Below, one piece after another: positions 20,731 to 28,455 of a DNA stretch of 31,795 bases (the first letter of the stretch is position 1; the number at the start of each line of letters is the position of its first letter). Origin of the DNA: a virus. Under the pieces are notes generated by a model. The model was not told the DNA's origin. It saw only the letters and a list, made by a program, of their open reading frames with translations, and searched no databases. The position numbers and the translations under genes were made by a program. Location: positions 1-31,795 of the IMG/VR virus record IMGVR_UViG_3300021952_000026; one strand, given 5' to 3'.

Positions 20731-21074
20731 GGATTCTGAATGGTGACGCGGCCCACAATTAATTGCTCGCGGCGTGATTCATTGGGGCGCGTGGTAAATA
20801 CGGACATGCGGGCGCCAAACTGCGCCGAAAGTGCCTGCGTTTGTGCGGCGGTAAGCGAGATGTTGAGCACCCATGGCGTCACAAGCTCGGTTGTCATGGG
20901 CGTGATCAATACGCCGGCGGAGGTATACAGTTTGATGTCAAACACCCAGTCCGTCATGTCAACATAAGCGTCTGGGCTTTGTATGCTTGCGTAGTCAACA
21001 GTTTCGCCGAATACCATGCCAAAGCAAAAGTCCGCCCCTCGGACTATCGTTGCGGAAAATTCTTGGGGCGCCAT
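20727..21074 (-). CDS. Hypothetical tail-tip protein (115 aa)
   Basis: Likely baseplate or fibre-adaptor protein. Residues 2-25 begin with a short strand pattern (FSATIVRGADFCFGMVF). The middle MTDWVFDIKLYTSAGVLITP resembles the N-terminal domain of BppU/upper-baseplate proteins and other adaptor beta-domains (DLTGW...I.......). Start at the ATG 21074; a GTG three codons upstream is possible. Its stop overlaps the collagen-like gene (ATGA). The resemblance is a general pattern, not a firm match. Confidence 0.55.
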   Translation of the reverse strand: MAPQEFSATIVRGADFCFGMVFGETVDYASIQSPDAYVDMTDWVFDIKLYTSAGVLITPMTTELVTPWVLNISLTAAQTQALSAQFGARMSVFTTRPNESRREQLIVGRVTIQNP

Positions 21075-21095
21075 ACAGTACACTCTAGTGTGAAG

Positions 21096-21320
21096 CTATT
21101 CACCGCCCCATCCATCACCAACAGCATCACAACAGCCGCTAATCCGCTCCACGCCCGGCGGCCACGCCTTAGCCGCAATCAAATCGGCTTTAGACCGCAG
21201 TTTATTTAAAGGGCAGCGCGGCGTTTCGTCAAGAATCTGAAATCGAGCCTTGCAAGTCGGGCGTTGTTCGCATGCCGAACAAATGGCAATCCGCTCCTGA
21301 ACGATTTGGTGCGTCGTCAT
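21096..21320 (-). CDS. Cys-rich small protein, tail region (74 aa)
   Basis: Cysteines at 14, 17, 23 and 36 (ICSACEQRPTCKA... RCPLNK) form a probable zinc site of a small phage protein type (RxxICxxCxxxxxC, then CPL.KW-like). Further Cys at 63 and 64 lie near the end. Such proteins often lie between tail and fibre genes, with unknown function. The ATG overlaps the stop of the 443-aa gene (ATGA). Confidence 0.6.
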   Translation of the reverse strand: MTTHQIVQERIAICSACEQRPTCKARFQILDETPRCPLNKLRSKADLIAAKAWPPGVERISGCCDAVGDGWGGE

Positions 21321-22648
21321 CGCGTCACTTGGGGGCTTATGGTGATATCAAATGTGTTAGTCAAATCTTCGCCATCGACATTTTCGACGCGGGTTTCGCT
21401 CGCCGAAAGTCCATCCGCTGATACGCCGCCAAAAGTGATGGTGCGGCGGATAATATTGCCCTCAGGGTCAGGAACAGGATTTTTTTCGTAAAGCGTCCCG
21501 CCGATTCTATAGTATCCAGTGTCGATTTGGTCTTGGCGTTGGCGTTTATGGTACGCGCTCCACTTGTCACCAAAATCGTAAATCACTGGCGCTCCTTGCA
21601 CCCGTCTATCTTCAAACATACCCCAGCTAAAGACCATCTCAATAGTGTATGGTTCATCCGGCGGATCGGGCGTAATTGTCAGAGCAATTGGGTCAGAATC
21701 ATCAATTTGTGCAGTGGTAAACACAAAACACTTCTGCTGATTCATTTGCTCCAAGGTCCTTGGGTAAATGTCGTCGTTGAGGTAAATCCCAACGGCATTC
21801 GGCAAAATGTATATTGGCGGCCCTGTCTCTTGATACAACGGAACCGCGTCAGGTGTCAGTTTTTTCCAAACTTTTCCATCAAAAAGAACCCCCTGTCCCT
21901 CATAAAAATAGCGCATTCCATCAATACTCGGGTCTGTTTCATTTAGTGGGAAATCCTTTGTCGGCAACATGATAGTGCCCGGTTTAACAAGTTTTCCTCC
22001 AGAAATGCCACCGGATTCTAGAACTGGATCAGTGTTTGGCGTCCAGAAAAACGTGCGATCCTTTTGTGGAAATCGTTGTTGCGGTTGATATACCCACCTC
22101 TTGCCGCCACCATACAAATCAATAGCGTACATAAAATCGCCCGGATAAACGCGCGTAATTCCATCGATTGGCGGATTAATCGTTATTGGGTCATCTTTCT
22201 TTTTATCAATTGGATCATTTGGATCATCTGGTGGAGGAATTGCTACGGTATAAAATCCCAGTTTTGAAGGTGATCCATCGACGGATCCGCCGTTGGATAA
22301 AACCGGCTCAGTATTTACCTTCCACTTTCCAAGGTCTGCGGTGCGGATTTTATCCGGCAAGGGATTTACATAAACCCTGCCAATTGTCTGAGTTCCCGAC
22401 GTGTTGCCCGTGCTGCCCGTTAAATAAAATGACGAGTAGGTACTGTCATTTTCACCACGGCCGCCGATGAAGCACGTTTTTTCGCGAATGGTGCGGTTGT
22501 CAGTTCCACCAGCACCCTGAACACCGCCAGTGAACGACCAATTAAGTGGCGACGGACCATCACCATCAAACGGACTGAATTGACCGTTGCCCGAAAACGA
22601 AGCGGTAAAGTTAAGATCTACTGATGCGGCAAAATCGTTCAGCGACAT
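21317..22648 (-). CDS. Tail-associated protein with two W-VNT modules (443 aa)
   Basis: N-terminal 100 residues are Gly/Ser-rich with strands (NFTASFSGNGQF, SSFYLTGSTGN). Residues 109-187 and 202-263 are two copies of a module (W..NT(E/D)PVL..GG...G......IDG...... GD/GQ ..DG..W) that also occurs in the 315-aa fibre protein. Residues about 285-443 are strand-rich (TIEMVFSWGMFEDRR, GGTLYEKNPVPDPEG). No enzyme motif. Placement after the tape measure and before the fibres suggests a tail-tip or baseplate component. Confidence 0.65.
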   Translation of the reverse strand: MSLNDFAASVDLNFTASFSGNGQFSPFDGDGPSPLNWSFTGGVQGAGGTDNRTIREKTCFIGGRGENDSTYSSFYLTGSTGNTSGTQTIGRVYVNPLPDKIRTADLGKWKVNTEPVLSNGGSVDGSPSKLGFYTVAIPPPDDPNDPIDKKKDDPITINPPIDGITRVYPGDFMYAIDLYGGGKRWVYQPQQRFPQKDRTFFWTPNTDPVLESGGISGGKLVKPGTIMLPTKDFPLNETDPSIDGMRYFYEGQGVLFDGKVWKKLTPDAVPLYQETGPPIYILPNAVGIYLNDDIYPRTLEQMNQQKCFVFTTAQIDDSDPIALTITPDPPDEPYTIEMVFSWGMFEDRRVQGAPVIYDFGDKWSAYHKRQRQDQIDTGYYRIGGTLYEKNPVPDPEGNIIRRTITFGGVSADGLSASETRVENVDGEDLTNTFDITISPQVTR

Positions 22649-22652
22649 AAAA

Positions 22653-23216
22653 CTAGGCCGTTAATGCGCAAGGACTTGGGAAAGGCTGAATGCAAAGGTT
22701 TTTGATTGAAACAATTGATTTTGTGTTTGATTTTGTGTCTGTGTCTACCAGCACGCGCGCAATCAGGTTGTACTGCACCTCGCTGGTATTCTGCACAAAA
22801 TCGCTTTCAATTGTAAACTTCACTTCCTCAAGGATTAAACTGTCCTTGTTGAATTTCATGTAGCTGTAAACGTAGCAGTCGTCGGAGACGTCCATGACAA
22901 GCGGCGGCTTGTTGTCCGGGTGCATCCCTGTGGGAAGCATCTGCCAGATCAATCCCCAGTCGATCATGACCTTCATGTTTTCACCTTCGGACGCGTCAGT
23001 CACTTTGAAGGGACACGGCAATGATTCAGCGGTTCCTCCACTGCTGCCGCTACTTCCGCCTTGCTGGATTGCTAAAGTGGTTCCGTTCCATGAGCGAGAA
23101 ACAGTGTAGTTGGTTCCGGGCTGAACAATGGACTGGCGCACCATGTCGATCAACGCATTTAGCCGATCGGCAAAAGGGATTTTGCCACGATCAAAATACG
23201 GAGGAATGTTGCTCAT
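22653..23216 (-). CDS. Hypothetical tail protein (187 aa)
   Basis: Starts with MSNIPPYFDRGKIPFADRLN, continues with a Ser/Gly linker (QQGGSSGSSGG, 51-61) and LPCPFKVTDAS, a pattern often seen in short phage tail proteins, then beta-rich segments (CYVYSYMKFNKDSLILEEVKF). A CIQPF and final CALTA are present. No function can be given beyond its place in the tail module. Confidence 0.6.
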   Translation of the reverse strand: MSNIPPYFDRGKIPFADRLNALIDMVRQSIVQPGTNYTVSRSWNGTTLAIQQGGSSGSSGGTAESLPCPFKVTDASEGENMKVMIDWGLIWQMLPTGMHPDNKPPLVMDVSDDCYVYSYMKFNKDSLILEEVKFTIESDFVQNTSEVQYNLIARVLVDTDTKSNTKSIVSIKNLCIQPFPSPCALTA

Positions 23217-23217
23217 T

Positions 23218-23856
23218 TTAAACCCCGTAAATCAATTGATCCCAGTGGCCCGATGGCCCCGCGCCCATCCATTCATAGGTGTTGCGCCACTTGTCCCCTT
23301 CCTGAATACCACGAGCTGCGCTTAGGATGAAAAAGCCATCTCCGTATCCGCTGAATGGATCGGGTGGCGTGTCAATTTTCCCGACATTCCCCGCATCCGC
23401 TGGCCCATCTTCCAGTTCCGTCATACGGACCATTAGTCGAGGGGACAAGTAACTTTCAAAACCTCCCGAGTATAAACCGTAAAAAGTTTGGAATGTACTT
23501 TCGGGTTCGTCGGCAGGGTTCCATGCCTTTCCTCCCTCTCCCTTTGTTGCCAAATAGGGGTCTGTTGGGTTTTTTTTCCAATACAACCAATTAGTCCGGA
23601 TTTGTTGAGGCGTCGAATCGAAGACTGGATGCAATTCCAAGGGGTCCGTTGTGGTCGTTGCATCAAGCTGGAATTGAGGATGGCCCTGAGAGAATAAATA
23701 TTCCTCGGTCACCGTCCAAATTCCATCAACCTGTTCCTTTCGATACGACCGAACACCCTCAGAAGGGTCAAATTCTGAAGTGTCCTGTTTTGTGATGGTT
23801 CGCATCACAACCTTTTGAACGTCTTGCGTTTCTTCGTATTTCGATTGAATTGGCAT
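23218..23856 (-). CDS. Hypothetical tail protein (212 aa)
   Basis: No family recognised. N-terminal 70 residues contain strands with alternating charged residues (VVMRTITKQD, WTVTEEYLF). The central part has WLYWKKNPTDPYL and YGLYSGGFESYLSPRL, and the end is FFILSAARGIQEGDKWRNTYEWMGAG. It is packed one base after the tape measure gene, as tail-tip proteins usually are. Confidence 0.6.
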   Translation of the reverse strand: MPIQSKYEETQDVQKVVMRTITKQDTSEFDPSEGVRSYRKEQVDGIWTVTEEYLFSQGHPQFQLDATTTTDPLELHPVFDSTPQQIRTNWLYWKKNPTDPYLATKGEGGKAWNPADEPESTFQTFYGLYSGGFESYLSPRLMVRMTELEDGPADAGNVGKIDTPPDPFSGYGDGFFILSAARGIQEGDKWRNTYEWMGAGPSGHWDQLIYGV

Positions 23857-23857
23857 A

Positions 23858-25180
23858 TTAGTATCCTAGCTGAGGTTCAGTTGATGAAGGGCCAAATTGC
23901 TTGTATTGGTTGCCCATAAAAATCGACATTAGCTTTTCGGTGGCGTCAGCTGTACGCCGTTGCTGGTCAAGTTGTTGCCGGTTTAAATTGACCACCTCAT
24001 CGCCGCCGGGGGTGGCTTGCCAAGAGCTGCCGCCGCCGCCAATTTTGCCCATTGCCCCAATCAACGCACCGATTGGCGTTGCCATTGCAGGAGCAAGAGG
24101 TTGATTGATGCCAGGGTTGAATGCAGGCCGTTCGGCTTTAGTTTTAACCTGCGCCTCATCAACTCTCTTTTGATACTTTTCAAGTATAGTGTCAAAAATG
24201 CCTTTTTGGCTTTTTGTTTCTTCAGTTGCTTTTTCTTGTTCGGCGGCAGCTTCAGCCATGCCCTTTCCGCCTCCAGTCATTCCAAATCCACCCATCCCTT
24301 GAAACGCCATGCCCGCATAAACCTGCGTGCCCTTGGATGGTTTAGGCAAAATACTTTTAACATATTCAGCAGCGTCCTTGAGCATCTCAACAGCAATGGC
24401 AATACCATTGCCAAGCGAAACGCCGACTTCGGTCAGATCAATCCGCTCAAGTTTGTCCACCACATCCATCAGCACCGGAATTACCTTTGACGCCATGCCC
24501 GCAAACAAAGGCTCCCACGATACCGCCAGCTTTTTGATGCCAGTTTGAAACGCTGCAAAAGTCGGCGCGTAGTCCTCGTAAATCTGCGCAGAGCCAAGCA
24601 CGCCCTTTTCAGCTTTTTCCATCGACGCCCCCTTGAGCACCGGCAATAGCAACGCGCCTTTTCTGGCGCCAAACAACTCGGCGGCAATGGCCATTTTCAT
24701 GCCACTAGACGCCACGCCATCCATGCCGTTTGCCACCATCCGAAACTGTTCGAACAAGGTTTTACCTTGCAACGCTTGCGCGCTGATTCCGATTTTGCCA
24801 AGAGCTTGGGCGACCTTGCTGCTTGGGTCTGCTGATTTAGCCAGCGACTCGTTGAAATGCGTCATCAGGCGCGGCAAATCTTCGGCAGACATGCCCACGC
24901 GGGAAAACGCTTTGTCCAACACCGACAACTCCCGAACCGTCACGCCAGACTGCTCGGCAATGATTTGCAATTCCTTGCCTTTACCCATCGCATCCCACAT
25001 GCCTTTCATCGCAATTCCCGCGACCGATGCCGCTGCGCCAAATGCCGCGAGTGCTTGCCCACCGAGCCCTCCGCCAAGGGATGAAAGTGACAAGAGAAGC
25101 CCGTTTGTTGCCTCTTTGGCTTTATTTACGCCAGATTCAAATCCGCTGGCGTCCAGTGTGATTGCTGCTTCAAAAGCCAT
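23858..25180 (-). CDS. Tape measure protein (440 aa)
   Basis: Sets tail length and channels DNA. The N-terminus MAFEAAITLDASGFESGVNKAKEATNGL is a typical tape-measure start (repeats of the D/A.GFE.G..KA.. type). A hydrophobic Gly/Ala stretch (36-61) and long helical segments follow (VTVRELSVLDKAFSRVGMSAEDL, LTHFNESLAKS, ELFGARKGALLLPVLKG). Internal Gly/Met-rich regions (290-310) and a Gln-rich C-terminus follow. 440 residues predict, at about 1.5 angstrom per helical residue, a tail near 65 nm, short for a siphovirus. The position behind the chaperone genes supports the call. Confidence 0.82.
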   Translation of the reverse strand: MAFEAAITLDASGFESGVNKAKEATNGLLLSLSSLGGGLGGQALAAFGAAASVAGIAMKGMWDAMGKGKELQIIAEQSGVTVRELSVLDKAFSRVGMSAEDLPRLMTHFNESLAKSADPSSKVAQALGKIGISAQALQGKTLFEQFRMVANGMDGVASSGMKMAIAAELFGARKGALLLPVLKGASMEKAEKGVLGSAQIYEDYAPTFAAFQTGIKKLAVSWEPLFAGMASKVIPVLMDVVDKLERIDLTEVGVSLGNGIAIAVEMLKDAAEYVKSILPKPSKGTQVYAGMAFQGMGGFGMTGGGKGMAEAAAEQEKATEETKSQKGIFDTILEKYQKRVDEAQVKTKAERPAFNPGINQPLAPAMATPIGALIGAMGKIGGGGSSWQATPGGDEVVNLNRQQLDQQRRTADATEKLMSIFMGNQYKQFGPSSTEPQLGY

Positions 25181-25183
25181 AGA

Positions 25184-25924
25184 TTAACTCCAGATGATTT
25201 GCCCCCGGTCGATCTTGCCTTGAGCAAGGCCGGCGATGATTCGGTTTTTCATTTTCTGCGCCTGTACATAATACGCCAGCTTGAGTTGATTTTGAATCAC
25301 GCTTGCGTTGGGCATCTTCGATTCGTTGCGCGCTAAAAATTGGATGACCTTTTTGTTGTGCTTGTACTTAAAAATGCTGGCAACGTGCCCTTTGTTTTTG
25401 CTGACCCAATCAGGAAGGCTGATTCCCAATTGGTCGGCTGCATTTGCCCAACCCGCCGCCGTGATGCCGATGCGTTTCTTAAGCAACTCATTGATGGCCA
25501 CCATTTGCCAGTCCCACACAGGACGTTTTTGAAATCCAGCAGGAATGCGTTTGTTGGCCTTTTGTTTGGATTGAAACCACCGCACCAACGCCGTCGGTGA
25601 TTCGTTCATCATTTCCGGATTGATGCCCTTCCGTTTAAAGAATCGAAGATCGCCAACGTAGCGAGATTTAATAGGGATAAACGCGTCGTTTAAATCGCGT
25701 TTGATGGCGCTTGTGTTTGCCCGCAACCCCTTAGCATAGGTCTTGTTGGTCGGGCTCATCGGCGGAGTAAGCGTCAGCGCCGTTTTGATCACGCCCTTAA
25801 ATTGTTCGCGAGCCACCACCTCCGCAGTGCGGTGGCATGTGTGCAGCACGTTACTCAGCCAAACATCAAACTGATCTTTAGCAAACTTTGCGGATACTTT
25901 CGGGCGTGAAACGGGCGCGGCCAT
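25184..25924 (-). CDS. Hypothetical protein between chaperone and tape measure (246 aa)
   Basis: A highly basic, helical protein with no recognisable family. Segments include FDVWLSNVLHTCHRTAEV (residues 18-35), TLTPPMSPTN, FFKRKGINPEMMNES, RPVWDWQMVAINELLKKRIG (134-153) and the C-terminal YYVQAQKMKNRIIAGLAQG. Its ATG shares one base with the GT stop (TAATG), so it is coupled to the chaperone. In most siphoviruses the tape measure follows the chaperones directly, so this is an unusual insertion. It could be a tail assembly factor, but nothing proves this. Confidence 0.6.
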   Translation of the reverse strand: MAAPVSRPKVSAKFAKDQFDVWLSNVLHTCHRTAEVVAREQFKGVIKTALTLTPPMSPTNKTYAKGLRANTSAIKRDLNDAFIPIKSRYVGDLRFFKRKGINPEMMNESPTALVRWFQSKQKANKRIPAGFQKRPVWDWQMVAINELLKKRIGITAAGWANAADQLGISLPDWVSKNKGHVASIFKYKHNKKVIQFLARNESKMPNASVIQNQLKLAYYVQAQKMKNRIIAGLAQGKIDRGQIIWS

Positions 25925-26151
25925 TACTCGGAATCTTCATCAATAGGCACGGTGCGAAGCAATTCATCCACAGTTTGCATTGCCTGAGGCCCCGATGGTT
26001 TCACCGTCCACGCTCCATTGATCCACAGCGCCGCGTGATAGTACCGCATCAAACGCGCCAAGGGTGCCCGCCGCATGATGTAGTCCTCAGTCCATCCGGT
26101 TTCACGGGCCAGGGTGAGCACAAACGACTCCAAAAACCCCGGCCCAATTAG
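25924..26151 (-). CDS. GT-type frameshift extension of the tail chaperone
   Basis: The -1 frame relative to the 114-aa G-like gene. After slippage at GGGAAAC (26157-26151) reading resumes CTA-ATT-GGG and runs 75 residues to the stop at 25924, giving a G-GT fusion of about 189 residues. The extension contains LESFVLTLARETGWTEDYIM and a tail of acidic residues. The frame has no ATG or GTG near its start and closes upstream just before the slip site, so it cannot be an ordinary separate gene except from TTG at 26133. This is the usual lambda G/GT arrangement. Confidence 0.8.
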   Translation of the reverse strand, partial: LIGPGFLESFVLTLARETGWTEDYIMRRAPLARLMRYYHAALWINGAWTVKPSGPQAMQTVDELLRTVPIDEDSE

Positions 26152-26157
26152 TTTCCC
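26106..26157 (-). promoter_or_regulatory. Programmed -1 ribosomal frameshift signal (slippery heptamer plus stem-loop)
   Basis: On the minus strand the heptamer G-GGA-AAC occurs at 26157-26151 in the zero frame, of X-XXY-YYZ form and close to lambda's GGGAAAG. The zero-frame stop TAA follows at once. After a 5-base spacer (TAATT) comes a 10-bp stem (GGGCCGGGGT at 26145-26136 with ACCCTGGCCC at 26115-26106, one G-U pair) with a 20-base loop. Slippery site, spacer and stimulatory stem are the canonical components. Confidence 0.85.
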
Positions 26158-26492
26158 GGCGCGTCAGAGCTGCCAGAGTCACGCGGCACAACATCCACGC
26201 GGCCATCCTCAATCATTGCGTTTTGCTCGGCGCACCATGCTGCCACGGGCTTTACCAAAGCGAAGGGAAACCAACGCGAGAATGCTTCAATCTCAGCCTG
26301 CGCAGTGCCGTTTGTAATGGCGGCTTCCACCGCTTCGGGGTCGCGCGATTGCAGCCACGCGATGGCAGCAATCTGCTGCGTTTCTTCCAATTTGGAAAGT
26401 TCCAGTTTTTGCATTGCCACCTGCGTTGTCAGCGTCCACGGCAACAACTCAAGCGGACCTACGGTTTTGCGCGCAAGAAGAAATGGGCTCAT
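26148..26492 (-). CDS. Tail assembly chaperone, G-like (114 aa)
   Basis: Functions as the short form of a lambda G/GT-type chaperone that coats the tape measure during tail assembly. No sequence match can be claimed; the call rests on position before the tape measure, size, helical composition (TTQVAMQKLELSKLEETQQIAAIAWLQSRD) and above all the -1 slippery site at its 3' end. It ends GRVDVVPRDSGSSDAPGN immediately before the slip. The ATG overlaps the preceding stop (ATGA). Confidence 0.75.
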   Translation of the reverse strand: MSPFLLARKTVGPLELLPWTLTTQVAMQKLELSKLEETQQIAAIAWLQSRDPEAVEAAITNGTAQAEIEAFSRWFPFALVKPVAAWCAEQNAMIEDGRVDVVPRDSGSSDAPGN

Positions 26493-26926
26493 TGTAGGAA
26501 CCTCTTAGCAAACTCTTGTTTTAACCATTCGGGCGAGTTTGGATAAATCACCCCGGCACCGCGCGCGTCACGGCGTTTAATGCCTGTGCATTGCGATTTT
26601 GCCCACGTCTTAAGGTCGCGCAAGTTGTCGCGAAATGCGCGCATGAATGAAATCACGCTGTCTGGGTTTGCCTCGCACCACTCACGGTCGAGAAACCGTT
26701 TTTTGAACACGCCAAACTCTATCTCCTCGCCATCAATCCGGCACTTCACATCCCCATCAATCAGCCATGTGACGGCCCTCTGGTCGCCCTCCATTACATC
26801 CTCGTACCCGTTGGGTTTCAGAAGCTGCCCGCCCGCAGTGAGCCATGACGCGACGAGGTCGGTGTTGGGACTCTTCTGCGGGCTTTCGTTGTCTCGTAAT
26901 ATTTCGATAATCTGTCCGACTTTCAT
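26489..26926 (-). CDS. Hypothetical tail-module protein (145 aa)
   Basis: No family recognised. The first 20 residues are helical (MKVGQIIEILRDN). A central beta-rich RAVTWLIDGDVKCRIDGEEIEFGVFKKRFLDR is followed by a helical and basic C-terminus (FMRAFRDNLRDLKTW, KRRDARGAGVIYP). Located between the small tail proteins and the chaperone, in the place of a tail completion protein. The stop is overlapped by the chaperone start. Confidence 0.6.
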   Translation of the reverse strand: MKVGQIIEILRDNESPQKSPNTDLVASWLTAGGQLLKPNGYEDVMEGDQRAVTWLIDGDVKCRIDGEEIEFGVFKKRFLDREWCEANPDSVISFMRAFRDNLRDLKTWAKSQCTGIKRRDARGAGVIYPNSPEWLKQEFAKRFLQ

Positions 26927-26932
26927 AAGTCT

Positions 26933-27247
26933 TTAGCTGGCGTAGGGGTATGCAACTCCCGTGGCTTCCCAGCCATAAAAATCGTCATTCTTTGTCATCT
27001 TCTTTACGCTTGTAATGATGCATTTGCCGGTAGACAAAGACGGAAAACCGGAAGACCCCCCCAACGTGAAAGGATTGGTGTCCCCCTTGCCGCGGGCGTT
27101 AAACGACGATGACGCATCAAACGACTTCGCAGTGTAATGCGTCCCATCCGAGGAAATCAACTGCTTGAAATCGGCTTTGGTTTCAAAGTCAGTGGATTCA
27201 ACAACAACGCCCGAAGGGTTGATAATAGAAATACCAAAGGATGCCAT
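26933..27247 (-). CDS. Small tail protein, tail tube candidate, homologue of the upstream gene (104 aa)
   Basis: Beta-rich sequence (FGISIINPSGVVVE, SSSFNARGKGD) without Cys pattern or TM. Its last third, IITSVKKMTKNDDFYGWEATGVAYPY, aligns with LTSAKVSETNDDFAISEATYTYFH of the preceding gene, so the two are probably a duplication. Position after the completion proteins and before the chaperone is where major tail (tube) protein genes lie. It is shorter than most tube proteins, so the role is tentative. Confidence 0.6.
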   Translation of the reverse strand: MASFGISIINPSGVVVESTDFETKADFKQLISSDGTHYTAKSFDASSSFNARGKGDTNPFTLGGSSGFPSLSTGKCIITSVKKMTKNDDFYGWEATGVAYPYAS

Positions 27248-27252
27248 AAAAT

Positions 27253-27552
27253 TTAATGGAAGTAAGTGTAGGTCGCTTCGGAAATAGCAAAGTCGTCATT
27301 GGTTTCAGAAACCTTTGCGCTCGTTAAAGTTGCGCCTGTGAAGTTTGATGTTGGAACGCTAAGGAGATCAACTTCACCTTTGGTTTTAACAGTGATGGTT
27401 TCGGTGCTCCTTGGCTTTGGCTGCGCCACCACAGTTTTACCTTCCGAACTGCGAATTGTTGCCACTTCTAGCGTTTTGTCCGCAGATGATTCTTGCAAAT
27501 AGCCTTGAGGTAGGCCAACCCCTAAAGCTGAAGCTCCAAATGATACGGGCAT
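27253..27552 (-). CDS. Small tail protein, tail tube candidate (99 aa)
   Basis: Beta-rich, with VVAQPKPRSTETITVKTKGEVD in the middle and the shared C-terminal motif NDDF....EATY.Y. It is homologous to the next gene over its C-terminal half. The start has only an A/T-rich leader, no Shine-Dalgarno. The two genes are separated by five bases. One may be the tube subunit and the other a cap or specialised variant; nothing shows which. Confidence 0.6.
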   Translation of the reverse strand: MPVSFGASALGVGLPQGYLQESSADKTLEVATIRSSEGKTVVAQPKPRSTETITVKTKGEVDLLSVPTSNFTGATLTSAKVSETNDDFAISEATYTYFH

Positions 27553-27555
27553 AAA

Positions 27556-27936
27556 TTAAAGTGTTGGGTAAAAGCCAATTATATAGTTCAAAACGGTTTT
27601 CCAATGGCGGTCTTGATGGTCTTCGGAGTTATTTTCCGCAACGATCCCGGCCAAGGTGACGCCAGAGGTATTCACTGAAATGGATCGCATGAAGCTGTCC
27701 ACGTTGCGCGCAAACTGTTCATGTGCTGACGGCGTTGTGTCATCAGCCTGAGATTCCGCCATGACAGTTAGATGTCCACGCTCAAGCGGAGAACCCACCA
27801 CCACATCGGATTGCAACTGCAACCGAATGGCCGGCAACGTCACGCGGCCATCGTCCTGTGGAAGCCCTACGTAAACCGCAGGAAAGGCCGTTTCTAGCTG
27901 GCTCTTGATCTCTTCGCAAAGCAGGCCACCAGTCAT
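27556..27936 (-). CDS. Tail terminator/completion-like protein (126 aa)
   Basis: Sequence begins MTGGLLCEEIKSQLETAFPAVYVGLPQDD, then LPAIRLQLQSDVVVGSPLERGHLTVMAES, close in pattern to small phage tail-completion proteins (gpU-like alpha/beta). The end TVLNYIIGFYPTL fits the terminal strand. The start at 27936 is set by ATGA overlap with the connector gene; the longer frame from 27966 is not needed. Function inferred from gene order (connector, completion, tube). Confidence 0.6.
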   Translation of the reverse strand: MTGGLLCEEIKSQLETAFPAVYVGLPQDDGRVTLPAIRLQLQSDVVVGSPLERGHLTVMAESQADDTTPSAHEQFARNVDSFMRSISVNTSGVTLAGIVAENNSEDHQDRHWKTVLNYIIGFYPTL

Positions 27937-28241
27937 CGTGTCACGTCCTCCAGCGAAATGTGCCAACTCACTCCGTTGTTGTTGGTCACGTTAATGACGC
28001 GCCGGTCAACATCATTGATGCTGATGCGATCGCCCTTGTTCGGTGGCGTTGGCATGTCAGCGCAATTCACGGCAATGGTTGCGCTTAAATGGCTTTGGTA
28101 GCCTCCGAAATCGAGAACCTCGCTGGTGTTAAGAAAATTGACGATGCCCGTGTACGTTTGCCCGTTATAGGCAAACGGCCTCCCCATCACGCCGGCGGCG
28201 CGCGTAAACGCTTCCGACATGACGGTGAAAAACGAGCTCAT
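27933..28241 (-). CDS. Head-tail joining protein (gpFII-like, 102 aa)
   Basis: Beta-rich, with YNGQTYTGIVNFLNTSE (25-41), KGDRISINDVDRRVINVTNNNG (74-95) and WHISLEDVTR (93-102). This is the kind of pattern shown by lambda gpFII/ATP-binding sugar transporter-like head-tail connectors. The neighbours (capsid upstream, completion downstream) agree. The ATG has AAAGGAAA 5 bases upstream and overlaps the previous stop. Confidence 0.65.
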   Translation of the reverse strand: MSSFFTVMSEAFTRAAGVMGRPFAYNGQTYTGIVNFLNTSEVLDFGGYQSHLSATIAVNCADMPTPPNKGDRISINDVDRRVINVTNNNGVSWHISLEDVTR

Positions 28242-28450
28242 TTTCCTTTTTTAACCGGCTCTGAAGGCACCTCGGGCGCGGCAGGAACACTGCGGCGGCG
28301 AGTGACTTGCAAAAAGGAGAAAAGCTCTACGCGTTCGCCGGGTTTGCCAGCGGACGCGTAAACGCGGAGCGCCTCAGCTCGGTCCGCCCCGAGATACTCG
28401 GAGCGAACCTTGCCAGAGGCATCGGTTGAGATAATCAGATGTAGGCGCAT
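28238..28450 (-). CDS. Hypothetical small protein after capsid (70 aa)
   Basis: Begins MRLHLIISTDASGKVRSEYLGADRAEALRVYASAG, a strand-turn-helix pattern seen in small phage proteins between the capsid and connector genes, followed by a Pro/Glu/Lys tail. No function recognised. The final codons give the A-rich Shine-Dalgarno of the next gene. Confidence 0.6.
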   Translation of the reverse strand: MRLHLIISTDASGKVRSEYLGADRAEALRVYASAGKPGERVELFSFLQVTRRRSVPAAPEVPSEPVKKGK

Positions 28451-28455
28451 GACGC

